Origin: Methanolobus zinderi | Lineage (GTDB): Archaea > Halobacteriota > Methanosarcinia > Methanosarcinales > Methanosarcinaceae | DNA: 64,000 bases | Direction of reading: 5' to 3' | Assembly (NCBI RefSeq): GCF_013388255.1 | Contig: NZ_CP058215.1 | Span: forward strand, 1,178,001-1,242,000 | Shown here: piece after piece, positions 9,634 to 17,315 of the stretch | Layout: every line of letters begins with the position of its first letter | How positions within the stretch are numbered: position 1 is the stretch's first letter | Notes under the pieces: model-generated | Databases searched by the model: none | Told to the model about the DNA's origin: nothing | The model's input: the letters and a program-made list of their open reading frames with translations, nothing else | Position numbers and translations under genes: made by a program

Positions 9634-10098
9634 TCAGTACATCTGTTTATCAGGTTTTTCTTCCCAGATATCAATTAACTCAAGGCATTTCTCCCTGTCC
9701 ATCCTCACAGTTTTAAAATCAGGGTCTTCAGCATTGCCACATATAAGGTCATAGAAGTGACTGTCATCAAATCCGATCTCTGCCACATCTTCCTTATCGG
9801 AACCAAAGTAAATGGTCTTGATCCTCGCCCAGTATATGGCTGCAAGGCACATGGGACAGGGCTGGGATGTGGTATATATCTCACATTCCGACAGGTCGAA
9901 ATTGTTGAGTAATGCGGAAGCTTCTCTGATGGCAAGTATTTCGGCATGGGCTGTGGGATCGTTGCTTCTTAATACCTGGTTATGTGCCTTTGAAACTATT
10001 TCTCCATCCTTGACTATAACAGCACCGAATGGTCCACCATGGTTGTGCACGATTCCATGTCTGGCTTCATCAATGGCTGTTTGCATAAAAAAATTCAT
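9634..10098 (-). CDS. guaD: Guanine deaminase (GuaD type of the CDA fold)
   Basis: A 154-residue zinc deaminase with the HAE motif (His51, catalytic Glu53) and PCPMC (Cys81, Cys84). The stretches GGPFGAVIVKDG, NDPTAHAE and GFDDSHFY, and a C-terminal tyrosine after a short basic tail, match bacterial GuaD rather than tRNA adenosine deaminase TadA. In GuaD the C-terminal tyrosine enters the partner subunit's active site. The reaction is guanine to xanthine. It stands alone on the minus strand. With the AzgA-type permease at 47.0-48.3 kb it would allow use of external purines. A related CMP/dCMP-type deaminase is the alternative. Confidence 0.85.
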   Translation of the reverse strand: MNFFMQTAIDEARHGIVHNHGGPFGAVIVKDGEIVSKAHNQVLRSNDPTAHAEILAIREASALLNNFDLSECEIYTTSQPCPMCLAAIYWARIKTIYFGSDKEDVAEIGFDDSHFYDLICGNAEDPDFKTVRMDREKCLELIDIWEEKPDKQMY

Positions 10099-10292
10099 GA
10101 ACCTGTATCATTGCTGATATCCCTTAAGTTAATTGGTAAGTGAATAACGACAATTTTAGAAAATAAAACTTTATTTCGAGCTTCTGGACTAATGGGGCTA
10201 TTATACAGCATTTAAAAAGTTAAAAGCCTCCTATTCAAGCTTAAATTTCTGTTGAAGCTTTACGGTTACTTTTCAATTATAAGTATCTTTAT

Positions 10293-10308
10293 ATTTGCAT
10301 CTGCAAAT
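10293..10308. promoter_or_regulatory. Inverted repeat ATTTGCA-TC-TGCAAAT downstream of a TATA-like box
   Basis: The two 7-base arms are exact. The repeat lies just after the TATA-like stretch TTTATATTTGC (about 10287-10297) and before the predicted transcription start of the DUF4405 leader, so it is placed like a repressor or activator site. The regulator is unknown. Confidence 0.35.
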
Positions 10309-10319
10309 CGGGAAATTGC

Positions 10320-10397
10320 AAAGATCACATGCAGAGTACCACCAACCATCACCACACACCAGCATAATACCCATATCGCACACCGCATGTGATCTTT
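10320..10397 (+). ncRNA. Leader hairpin with 13-bp stem and A/C-rich loop before the DUF4405 gene
   Basis: AAAGATCACATGC at 10320-10332 is exactly complementary to GCATGTGATCTTT at 10385-10397. The 52-nt loop is almost free of G, which would keep it single-stranded. A TATA-like box about 25-30 bases upstream would start a transcript near the base of the stem, so this may be a structured 5' leader of the gene at 10459. The remaining stretch 10098-10290 shows no gene. Confidence 0.45.
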
Positions 10398-10458
10398 CTT
10401 ACATTCATAGAACAGATCCAATATTCAGATCATAAAAAAAGCATACAGGAGTTCAGAA

Positions 10459-10743
10459 ATGAAGAAGACAACACTAAATTATCTTGTGGATATTCCACTA
10501 TTAGCACAATCAGTCATTGTAAGTTTAACAGGAATTGTCCTGATGTATGGAAGCCATGGAGCAAGCTTTCTTGGATTCAGCGGAAGGGAATTGTTTCACA
10601 TGCATGAGCAGATAGGGATATTGATGGTTGCATTCTCACTTCTGCATGTAGTGTTACACTGGAAGTGGATGGTCTGCACAACACGGAATTTCTTCAGCAG
10701 CAAGAGCGGATCATCCGCGAACTGCGAGATAACAGAAATCTGA
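10459..10743 (+). CDS. DUF4405 (cytochrome b-like) small membrane protein, altered C-terminus
   Basis: A 94-residue protein with two membrane helices (about 10-30 and 52-70). The family signature at the end of the domain is LHVVLHWKWMVCTT, with histidines (HMHEQIG and HVVLHW) that could be haem ligands. AGGAG lies eight bases before the ATG. After NFF at about residue 80 the sequence turns into a short unrelated tail. This is exactly where a decayed transposase frame begins, so the natural C-terminus was probably replaced or truncated by an insertion. The function of DUF4405 is not established; membrane electron transfer is likely. Confidence 0.65.
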   Translation: MKKTTLNYLVDIPLLAQSVIVSLTGIVLMYGSHGASFLGFSGRELFHMHEQIGILMVAFSLLHVVLHWKWMVCTTRNFFSSKSGSSANCEITEI

Positions 10744-10994
10744 TTGAAACTATGTTCTCAATACTCAAAGGGAAGTGTGGAGAAGAAATCAAAGCAAGAA
10801 AATTCAGGAATTAGATAAAATAAATCAAAATTAAACAAATAGTAAGCAACCTTGGCAGATATGCCAAGATTGTCTTGTACTTCAAACAGGGATTTATACA
10901 GAGCTATATTTTCACCGTCTTTTCCAAACCTATCCTATTAAAGGCACTTAGGGAACTGCTGGATAGATGGAGCGATGCTATCTTAAAAAGCTAA
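10731..10994 (+). pseudogene. Decayed C-terminal fragment of an IS transposase
   Basis: In one frame the DNA reads NRNLIETMFSILKGK followed by GEEIKARKFRN, which resembles the C-terminal end of IS4/IS5-type DDE transposases common in methanogens (RN-LIETxFSxLKRK). A TAG at 10812 and a TAA soon after interrupt it. The same frame continues with NLGRYAKIVLYFKQGF up to a TAA at 10992-10994. The N-terminal two thirds of the transposase and the inverted repeats are absent. The frame overlaps the odd C-terminus of the DUF4405 gene. The assignment of the part after the second stop is weaker. Confidence 0.55.
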
Positions 10995-11057
10995 GCTCTA
11001 GGATTTTTTCTTCAATCACGACATCAGTTTTTCGTTTATTATCATCTCTTACACTGA

Positions 11058-11066
11058 AAATATTTA
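11058..11066 (+). promoter_or_regulatory. TATA-like box for the SpoIIAA-like gene
   Basis: AATATTTAT lies about 30 bases before the predicted start of a leader transcript that would begin just ahead of the perfect hairpin at 11096-11131. Confidence 0.4.
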
Positions 11067-11095
11067 TTGCTGATGCCTTAACAACTATAATGTGA

Positions 11096-11131
11096 CTTTC
11101 AGGTGTTTGCGGGGGATGTAACACCTGAAAG
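11096..11131 (+). ncRNA. Perfect 12-bp leader hairpin with a G-rich loop
   Basis: CTTTCAGGTGTT (11096-11107) and AACACCTGAAAG (11120-11131) pair without mismatch around the loop TGCGGGGGATGT. The hairpin lies 55 nt before the ATG of the SpoIIAA-like gene and about 30 nt after a TATA-like box, so it would form the 5' end of the mRNA. It could protect the transcript or regulate translation. It has no T-run and is not a simple terminator. Confidence 0.55.
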
Positions 11132-11186
11132 AAATCTTCTAAATCGCAGTATATCGAATTAAGCAGACCACAAAAGGAGGAGTGGA

Positions 11187-11549
11187 ATGATAGAGATCAT
11201 GGAAGATATGCCGGATAAAGTTTTGGCAATCCGTGCAAGTGGAGTAGTAAAGCAAGAGGACTATGATAAGGTTTTGATTCCTGCCATTGAGGACAAAAAG
11301 GAAAAGTATGGAAAAGTTCGTTTCCTCTATTATCTGGACGAGGACTTTGAGAGTTTTAGCGGTAAAGCTATCCTGGAGGACGCTAAGGCTGTCACACAGT
11401 ACTTCACATCCTTTGAAAAGATCGCAGTAGTTTCAGATGTGGACTGGATCAATAGTGCTGTTGAAATTTTTAAGTATGTAATTCCAGGTCCGGTAAGAAC
11501 CTACAGTATTGAAGAACTTCCCAAAGCAAAAGTGTGGATCAACGATTGA
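11187..11549 (+). CDS. SpoIIAA-like (STAS/SEC14-fold, DUF3478) protein
   Basis: A 120-residue soluble protein. The start MIEIMEDMPDKVLAIRASG and the later KVRFLYYLDEDFESF and KIAVVSDVDWI match the SpoIIAA-like family, whose fold binds hydrophobic or nucleotide-like ligands. A strong ribosome site (AAAGGAGGAG) precedes the ATG. The gene stands alone with a leader that forms a perfect hairpin. Members are often small stress-associated proteins; the ligand is unknown. Family confidence is good, function is open. Confidence 0.85.
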   Translation: MIEIMEDMPDKVLAIRASGVVKQEDYDKVLIPAIEDKKEKYGKVRFLYYLDEDFESFSGKAILEDAKAVTQYFTSFEKIAVVSDVDWINSAVEIFKYVIPGPVRTYSIEELPKAKVWIND

Positions 11550-11552
11550 AGT

Positions 11553-11765
11553 CTAAAATTCTGGCCAATCAATTTCATTCATTGCTTGAGTAAAGTTGTG
11601 ACTTCTGACAATCCTTTTATAAAATGTCCTATGTCGTAAACTCTTACCTTTCACTAATTTTTGTTTTGGAACCTTAGCTTTATCATTTAGCTTCATTTTA
11701 AAAAAGTGGGCATCGCTCTTGGTCCTAACGATGCCCTGAATTATTCCACCACTCCACCCGCACAA
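11553..11765 (-). CDS. Doubtful 70-codon frame, possibly a gene remnant
   Basis: The frame opens with TTG and encodes a basic protein (many Lys and Arg) ending EIDWPEF. It lies only 3 nt from the convergent SpoIIAA-like stop. I recognise no family, there is no clear ribosome site, and an internal ATG would give only about 47 residues. Its upstream side has a 6-bp hairpin (CGCACA / TGTGCG). It sits beside other decayed sequence, so a remnant or chance frame is as likely as a gene. Confidence 0.25.
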   Translation of the reverse strand: MCGWSGGIIQGIVRTKSDAHFFKMKLNDKAKVPKQKLVKGKSLRHRTFYKRIVRSHNFTQAMNEIDWPEF

Positions 11766-11819
11766 TCCTCTTGTGTGCGTGGTGTAATTGTATTTCTAAA
11801 ATAGAACTATTTATTTTTA

Positions 11820-12560
11820 TCTAAATTACTTTCAATAATAAAGATATGCACCAAAATTCAAGCAGAATAAACTTTTAAAGAGTGGGTTATTGGGGAGTGG
11901 GAATTCGTGGCTTAAAAGTTTACAAAAAAGATTTACTTGATTGTAGGGTGCAGCAAAGTTCCTTTACAGGAGAGTCATATATATTGTTTTGAAATTAATC
12001 TCAGTTTTAGAACAATATTCAACTTTTTATCTTCTACACTAATTAAAACAAAGAAGTTACGTTTATACCTTTATCAAGGTGCCCTATTCCTCACTTGTAA
12101 GAAATAAATTAGCGTTGGGTTGCTAGTGTATTTATCACTTCTTTAATCTTGGTTGGGTTTAAAGAGTTCTATTGATAGGGCACCACATATACTATTTTTG
12201 CATGAAGCATATATCGTTTTTGGACTTCAGTTCTCACACATAATTACTCATATTCTGTCATAATGTAATATTCGAAAGTTGCACTAGAACAAAATTCAGA
12301 AAATAGGCAGTTTATATGAAACTACCTGATGGCATCCCATCTTTAACATTGGTTGTTGTCTAAAAATGTCCCTTTGTGGACATCACAGAGCTCTTCGTTG
12401 TAGATATTATATACCATTTTGGAACCTAAATTCTCACTTTTACTACTCATAATTATTCTATTTACTATAATGGACTTTAATCTCATGCAAGAAAGTACCC
12501 TTGTTATCCTCTTTGTAATAACAAACTATAAAAAATGCAATAGAAAAAATAAATTTAGTT
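11820..12560. other. AT-rich stretch without genes, with diverged repeats
   Basis: No convincing coding frame is present. GGTGCCCTAT at 12078-12087 and ATAGGGCACC at 12175-12184 form a 10-bp inverted repeat bounding about 107 bp. Two diverged direct copies of a roughly 65-bp sequence lie near 12205-12265 and 12402-12468; both contain TTTTGGA, then TTCTCAC, then TACTCATA at similar spacings. Short hairpins are seen at about 12366-12383 (ATGTCC/GGACAT) and 12503-12526 (TTGTTAT/ATAACAA). It looks like decayed mobile or duplicated intergenic DNA. Confidence 0.4.
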
Positions 12561-12570
12561 TTTGTGGATT

Positions 12571-12711
12571 TTAAGGTCTTATCAACTCAAAGCGACTTAT
12601 GTTTGGGAAGTCTTCTTGGAAAAGGTCCATTGCTTCAGTTTGCGTATTTGCATGCAGTGGTACTTCTCTTAGCACTTTTTCTTTATCCCAAAATTTAGCC
12701 CAATAACACAT
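12571..12711 (-). CDS. 46-residue protein of unknown function
   Basis: The frame starts MCYWAKFWDKEKVL and ends RFELIRP. AGGGGT lies about ten bases before the ATG. It begins 25 nt after the stop of the zinc-ribbon gene on the same strand, so the two probably form a small operon. The composition is ordinary for a folded mini-protein, with aromatic residues at the N-terminus (CYW, FW). I recognise no named family. Its closeness to a well-formed small gene with a good ribosome site supports it. Confidence 0.55.
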   Translation of the reverse strand: MCYWAKFWDKEKVLREVPLHANTQTEAMDLFQEDFPNISRFELIRP

Positions 12712-12736
12712 TTTGTATACCCCTAAAATTTCACAT

Positions 12737-12874
12737 TTATGCAAATACCATCAGTGAATCAAGTCTGGCAGTTCCGGTTTCAGTCCAGTATCCACAGATT
12801 TCACATTGCTGTACAATTTCATTCACTTCCTGCATATGTGCATTACATTCTGGACATTCTGTTAGCTGATTCAT
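12737..12874 (-). CDS. 45-residue zinc-ribbon protein
   Basis: The frame MNQLTECPECNAHM onward has two CxxC knuckles (CPEC at residues 7-10 and CEIC at 24-27) spaced as in a zinc ribbon. AGGTGGGG lies about seven bases before the ATG. An imperfect palindrome (TGGAGT ... ACTCCA, 12895-12913) sits in its leader and could be an operator. It is the first gene of a two-gene unit with the 46-residue frame downstream. Such proteins are often DNA- or RNA-binding or metal-handling; no specific role can be named. Confidence 0.7.
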   Translation of the reverse strand: MNQLTECPECNAHMQEVNEIVQQCEICGYWTETGTARLDSLMVFA

Positions 12875-13045
12875 TTATTTACCCCACCTGTATCTGGAGT
12901 TAAATTTACTCCATCCATGTTCGAGTGCCAGGAACCCCATCCCGACAGTAAACCTACCAATACTTGTTTTTATTTAACCTAAACCGATATTTAATTCGTT
13001 AGTTTTGCTCAAATATTATGGCTTGAAATTTTCAGATAGCGTATA

Positions 13046-13696
13046 TCAAAGAAAGCTATTATGTTCTACAAGGAAAAATACTCCTATAAAAATCAAGAAC
13101 ACACCGCATATGTAAATCAACCATTTATGTGTACGTGTTGATAAAAAATCCTTACCTTTGGAAAATGATGAGGATACAAAAACAAGAAATCCAAGGTCTG
13201 CTATCCAGTGGCCGATAACGAAGGCAATAACTGCATATATACCTAACATATACTGCTGGAGTATTATAGCACTGCCCGCTGTTAACCACCATAACAGTAA
13301 AGTGGGATTCAGTGCGGAAGTAACAATACCTGCATATACAGGACCATTGGTCACATCAAATTTGGAAGCTGAAGCATTGATATCTATTGTTGATGCTTCT
13401 TTAGCCCTTGAGATTATGAATGCTCCAAAAAGTACCATCACCAGACCACCTATTATGGCAATGTAGGGCAACATGTCTTTTATAAGCACAGTGGACAAAC
13501 CCATTATAATCAGCAAAAACAAAGATGTTTCAACAATGGAATGACCACCAAAAACATAGAGTCCGGTTTTCCATCCTTTCTTTAAGGATATACTTATGGT
13601 TGCAAGCATCATGGGACCTGGCACCAATGCAGCAGAAATACCTATTGTGAAACCTAAAATAAAAGCCTGTATAAGGTTTATTGTATCTACTGCCAT
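13046..13696 (-). CDS. LysE/RhtB family exporter
   Basis: A 216-residue membrane protein with about six helices. The N-terminal GFTIGISAALVPGPMMLATI is the LysE-family signature near the first helix. Further helices carry NPTLLLWWLTAGSAII, typical of the family around helix 4. It exports amino acids or related small molecules; the substrate cannot be told from sequence. The start ATG is at 13694-13696. The gene stands alone, divergent from a small secreted peptide gene. Confidence 0.88.
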   Translation of the reverse strand: MAVDTINLIQAFILGFTIGISAALVPGPMMLATISISLKKGWKTGLYVFGGHSIVETSLFLLIIMGLSTVLIKDMLPYIAIIGGLVMVLFGAFIISRAKEASTIDINASASKFDVTNGPVYAGIVTSALNPTLLLWWLTAGSAIILQQYMLGIYAVIAFVIGHWIADLGFLVFVSSSFSKGKDFLSTRTHKWLIYICGVFLIFIGVFFLVEHNSFL

Positions 13697-13812
13697 AAAA
13701 TCTGAATGCTATATAGGCGACTTGCTATAATAATAAAATCAGCATAAAGATTTTCAATTTTGATTATCATTATGATTATGCAAGCATATTTAAGAAAGAC
13801 TCTTTCGCATTT

Positions 13813-13995
13813 ATGCTAATGACACGAAATGGATTACTATTGTTATTAATCACAATCGGAATGCTTGTTGCTATATCCAGTACTGCTTCAGCTGACCCTG
13901 GCAATGGGGCAACAGTTGTTCGAAATGGAGCAATCTACTACGACGGAACACTGTACGGAACTGTATTAACTCCAACCCTGAATAAAATAAAATAA
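13813..13995 (+). CDS. 60-residue secreted peptide of unknown function
   Basis: A clear signal peptide (hydrophobic residues 8-22, cleavage likely after SSTASA near residue 27) is followed by a 33-residue mature part containing ATVVRNGAIYYDGTLYGTVL. This has a repeated hydrophobic/Gly/Tyr pattern suggestive of beta strands. No cysteines are present. A TATA-like box (GCATATTTAA, about 13781-13790) would place transcription start at or next to the ATG, so the mRNA is probably leaderless. I recognise no family. It could be a surface or signalling peptide. Confidence 0.6.
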   Translation: MLMTRNGLLLLLITIGMLVAISSTASADPGNGATVVRNGAIYYDGTLYGTVLTPTLNKIK

Positions 13996-14105
13996 AATAA
14001 TAGTATTCCCTCAAAGACACTCTATCTCTGTTTTTTTTAGCTCTATAGAAGTTTTCATTTGTCTTATTGCTCACTTACTCACCTCTGGTGCTTTATGTTG
14101 GGGAA

Positions 14106-14123
14106 TAGAAATGCGCATTTCTA
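14106..14123. promoter_or_regulatory. Perfect 18-bp palindrome upstream of AMP phosphorylase
   Basis: TAGAAATGCGCATTTCTA is an uninterrupted dyad about 130 bp before the deoA start and 50-65 bp before the TATA-like TTTATATT (about 14173-14180). The position fits an activator site. The regulator is unknown. Confidence 0.4.
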
Positions 14124-14250
14124 AACTCAGAACTCTAGTCTCATGCCTATTAAAGGGTTTGGGTTGAGAGCCTTATTTATATTCCCCGATTAACAGAGGT
14201 TAACTTATTTATCCCTTGATGCATTTCCTCTATAAAATAAAGGTGTAAAA

Positions 14251-15771
14251 ATGCAATTAAAAGTACAGCCAATTGATATCAAAGTCGGCAAGTATAAGGT
14301 GGTATTGAATACCATCGATGCAAAGGAACTTGGGGTCTATGAAGGTGACAGGGTCAGAATAAAGGATCATGTAACCCTTACTGCTATCGTTGATTTCACA
14401 GAGGACATGATATCTCCCGGAATGGTGGGGCTGTACCATGAGGTCCAGGAGCAGCTTCAGCGGGAGTGGACAGAGACCGTGGAGGTTGAACCTGCCGAGA
14501 GGCCAAAATCCTCCCGTATCATCCGTAAGGTCATGGATGGGTTTAAGCTTGAAAGGGACGAGATAAACGAACTTGTAAAGGATATAGTTGAGGAGAATCT
14601 CAATGACATCGAAATTGCCGCTTTCCTTACTGCTACATATATCAAGGATATGTCCGAGGACGAGACCGAATGGCTCACAAGGGCTATGATAGAGACAGGT
14701 GAGAAGATAGAGTTCAGTACCTCTCCGATCATGGACAAGCATTCCATAGGCGGAGTACCCGGCAATAAGATCTCCCTGCTCATCGTACCTATAGTGGCAG
14801 CGAATGGTCTTCTTATACCCAAGACCAGTTCTCGTGCCATTACAGGTGCGGGAGGAACTGCAGACCTTATGGAAATACTGGCACCAGTGGAGTTTTCAGC
14901 ATCCCAGATCAAGGAAATGACCGAAAAGGTGGGCGGTGTCATTGTATGGGGAGGTGCTACCAATATAGCACCTGCGGATGACAAGCTGATCAAGATCGAA
15001 TATCCGCTATCTATCGATCCCCACTGCCAGCTCCTTGCTTCCATAATGGCTAAAAAAGGTGCTGTAGGTGCCCAGAAAGTAGTTATGGACATACCAATGG
15101 GCGCGGGTACCAAGATACTCGATGCGAAAACAGGCAGAAAACTTGCCAGGGATCTCATCAGTCTGGGAGAGCGTCTGGGCATGGACGTGGACTGTGCACT
15201 TACATATGGTGCATCTCCGGTTGGCAGGACAGTTGGTCCGGCGCTTGAGGTTATCGAGGCATTGAAGGTGCTTGAGACAATGGAAGGTCCGAACAGCCTT
15301 ATCGAAAAGAGTGTTGCTCTGGCCGGTATGCTGCTTGAGATGGGTGGTGTGGCAGCAAGAGGACAGGGAAGGGACCTGGCCTATGAAACCCTGAAGAACG
15401 GAAAGGCACTTGCAAAGCTGAAGGAGATCATCGAGATACAGGGCGGAAACCCGGATGTCACTCATGAGGATATCAAAGTAGGCGAGTTCAAGGCTGATAT
15501 CACGGCTCCTGCAAATGGCTATATTATCGAGTTCTACAACAAGCGGATAGTCCAGACAGCAAGATATGCCGGAGCACCCAACGACAAAGGTGCTGGTGTG
15601 CTCATACACAAAAAACGTGGTGAGGTCGTTGAAAAAGGCCAGCCCGTACTGACCGTATATGCTGAGAAGAAGGACAAGCTCGAAGATGCGGTTAAGTTCT
15701 GCAGGGAAAATCCTCCGATACTCGTAGAAGGCATGCTCATTGAGAAGGTGGCAGACCTTAGGGAACTCTGA
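14251..15771 (+). CDS. deoA: AMP phosphorylase
   Basis: The product has 506 residues, the archaeal AMP phosphorylase length, with an extra N-terminal domain of about 85 residues that bacterial thymidine phosphorylases lack. The glycosyltransferase part carries MDKHSIGGVPGNKISLLI and the KTSSRAITGAGGTADLME signature. It phosphorolyses AMP to adenine and ribose-1,5-bisphosphate. RuBisCO at 58.7-60.1 kb uses ribulose-1,5-bisphosphate, so the two belong to one salvage route, linked by an isomerase not in this window. AAAGGTG lies before the ATG. The Trm56 gene follows after 25 nt and is probably co-transcribed. Confidence 0.95.
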   Translation: MQLKVQPIDIKVGKYKVVLNTIDAKELGVYEGDRVRIKDHVTLTAIVDFTEDMISPGMVGLYHEVQEQLQREWTETVEVEPAERPKSSRIIRKVMDGFKLERDEINELVKDIVEENLNDIEIAAFLTATYIKDMSEDETEWLTRAMIETGEKIEFSTSPIMDKHSIGGVPGNKISLLIVPIVAANGLLIPKTSSRAITGAGGTADLMEILAPVEFSASQIKEMTEKVGGVIVWGGATNIAPADDKLIKIEYPLSIDPHCQLLASIMAKKGAVGAQKVVMDIPMGAGTKILDAKTGRKLARDLISLGERLGMDVDCALTYGASPVGRTVGPALEVIEALKVLETMEGPNSLIEKSVALAGMLLEMGGVAARGQGRDLAYETLKNGKALAKLKEIIEIQGGNPDVTHEDIKVGEFKADITAPANGYIIEFYNKRIVQTARYAGAPNDKGAGVLIHKKRGEVVEKGQPVLTVYAEKKDKLEDAVKFCRENPPILVEGMLIEKVADLREL

Positions 15772-15796
15772 TCATACTCTCAATCCAGGTGCATAT

Positions 15797-16348
15797 ATGA
15801 AAAGTATAGTTATCCTAAGACTCGGTCATCGTCCTGTGCGCGATAAGAGGATTACCACTCATGTGGGGCTAACAGCCAGGGCCTTTGGTGCTGAGGGTAT
15901 GCTGCTGGCATCCGATGACCCAAAGCTTGCAGACAATATCTCCGATGTTTCCAAAAGGTGGGGCGGAGACTTCTATGTCAGGAACAATGTAAACTGGAAG
16001 GCCGAGATCAGGAAATGGAAAGAGCAAGGCGGTAAGGTGTGCCATCTTTCCATGTACGGGGTAAACCTGCCTGACGCAGTTTCGGAGATCAGCAAAGCTG
16101 AGAAACTGATGATAGTAGTAGGTGCTGAAAAAGTCCCGTTCGAGATATATGAGCTTGCCGACTGGAATGTTGCTGTGGGAAATCAACCTCACTCCGAGGT
16201 TGCCGCAGTTGCCGTGACCCTGGACAGGATAGCCGTGGCTGATCCCCTGAAAAATGAATTCAGTGGCGGGGAACTGACAATTCTGCCTACGGAATGCGGG
16301 AAAAGAGTAGTGGATAACCGGCAACAAGAGCAAGGTTCCATTGAGTAG
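15797..16348 (+). CDS. tRNA (cytidine(56)-2'-O)-methyltransferase
   Basis: Archaeal Trm56 of the SPOUT superfamily, about 183 residues. It methylates the ribose of C56 in the T-loop of tRNAs using S-adenosylmethionine. The start MKSIVILRLGHRPVRDKR and THVGLTARAFGA, and the later IVVGAEKVPFEIYE and VGNQPHSEVAA, are the conserved SAM-knot segments of this family. The frame extends upstream to 15740 inside deoA, but the ATG at 15797 has AGGTG seven bases before it and fits family N-termini. It lies 25 nt after deoA. Confidence 0.93.
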   Translation: MKSIVILRLGHRPVRDKRITTHVGLTARAFGAEGMLLASDDPKLADNISDVSKRWGGDFYVRNNVNWKAEIRKWKEQGGKVCHLSMYGVNLPDAVSEISKAEKLMIVVGAEKVPFEIYELADWNVAVGNQPHSEVAAVAVTLDRIAVADPLKNEFSGGELTILPTECGKRVVDNRQQEQGSIE

Positions 16349-16393
16349 AGTAAAATAGCCAGGAAAAAAGTTTGATAAAGGGGGACTGAATTG

Positions 16394-16564
16394 TCAGGAA
16401 GGATCGGATTCTTTCTTCTCGTCTCTTTTTACAGAAGGTCCCCTGTAGATTCTTCTTCTCTCATAATCCCCGTAACCTCTGTGCTTTGGTTTTTCCTTTA
16501 GTTTTGAATGCTCTTCAAGCAACTCTTCCAGCTCTTCATCGGTCAGTTCTTCATTATCAGACAT
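16394..16564 (-). CDS. 56-residue charged protein in the nif3 operon
   Basis: The frame begins MSDNEELTDEELEELLEEHS, an acidic helix, and switches to a basic Arg/Lys-rich C-terminal half (YERRRIY and KRDEKKES). It starts about 10 nt after the stop of the Nif3-like gene on the same strand, so co-transcription is very likely. No domain is recognisable. The acidic-then-basic layout suggests a small binding or adaptor protein, which is a guess from composition only. Confidence 0.6.
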   Translation of the reverse strand: MSDNEELTDEELEELLEEHSKLKEKPKHRGYGDYERRRIYRGPSVKRDEKKESDPS

Positions 16565-16574
16565 ATTTTTTCAC

Positions 16575-17315
16575 TTAAAGTGTTCTTATGAAGGGATTAT
16601 GGTCGATGAATTCCACATCTATTCCGAGCTTTTCCTCAAGCCTCGGACACAGTTCCTCCATGCCGGGATTCTCGGTTGCATAATGGGTGGCATCCACCAG
16701 CAGCATATCGTCCCAGGAACGTATTATGTCATGTTTGAGTTCAGATGAAACGTAGGCATCAACACCATGTTCTCTTGCGGTTTCAAGAAACTCGCTCTTA
16801 AAACCACTGCCCCCGAATACCATGACTTTACTTACCTCTTCTCTTTTGCCGGTGTACCATACATGTGTGTCAAGACTCTTTGCGACATGGTTGGCAAAGT
16901 TCTCAGCCGAGCAGGGACTTATCGTACCTATCCTGCCCATATCCGTCTCTTCGATGTTCTCCAGGCCTATTCTTTTTGCAAGTACGTCATTGATACCGTC
17001 TTTTGCCCTGTCATAGTTGGTATGCATGGAGTACATGGAGATATTGTTGTCCAGAGCAATTTTAAGTACATCCGCAAGTGCTTTGTCGATACGGTTCACT
17101 GCATTGAAGATAAGTGTATGATGTGTGATCAGAAGATCAGCCTCGATGTCGGCTGCTCTTTTTAGCACATATTCCGTGGGATCAAGGGCAACGGCTATTT
17201 TTTCTATATCGTTCTCAAGATCAAGCGTCAATCCTATCCTGCCAATATCGAAATCTTCCGCAAGCTCGGGAGGGGCTATTTCTTCAAGAGTGAGAACTAC
17301 GTCTGAAAGCTTCAT
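16575..17315 (-). CDS. Nif3-like dinuclear metal centre protein
   Basis: About 246 residues of the NIF3/DUF34 family. Metal-binding motifs are seen as DLLITHHTLIF in the first half and VDATHYATENPGMEEL near the C-terminus. The usual WDNVGL stretch is replaced by FDIGRIGLTLD. The family binds two metal ions; bacterial and archaeal members are often labelled GTP cyclohydrolase 1 type 2, but the true role is uncertain. The frame reaches a TTG at 17345, but the ATG at 17315 (MKLSDVVLTLEEI) fits the family. An AT-rich divergent promoter region separates it from the KaiC-like gene. Confidence 0.88.
   Translation of the reverse strand: MKLSDVVLTLEEIAPPELAEDFDIGRIGLTLDLENDIEKIAVALDPTEYVLKRAADIEADLLITHHTLIFNAVNRIDKALADVLKIALDNNISMYSMHTNYDRAKDGINDVLAKRIGLENIEETDMGRIGTISPCSAENFANHVAKSLDTHVWYTGKREEVSKVMVFGGSGFKSEFLETAREHGVDAYVSSELKHDIIRSWDDMLLVDATHYATENPGMEELCPRLEEKLGIDVEFIDHNPFIRTL

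Noticed and set aside
14457-15182. 241-codon frame antisense to AMP phosphorylase
   Set aside because: Shadow of a firmly identified gene.
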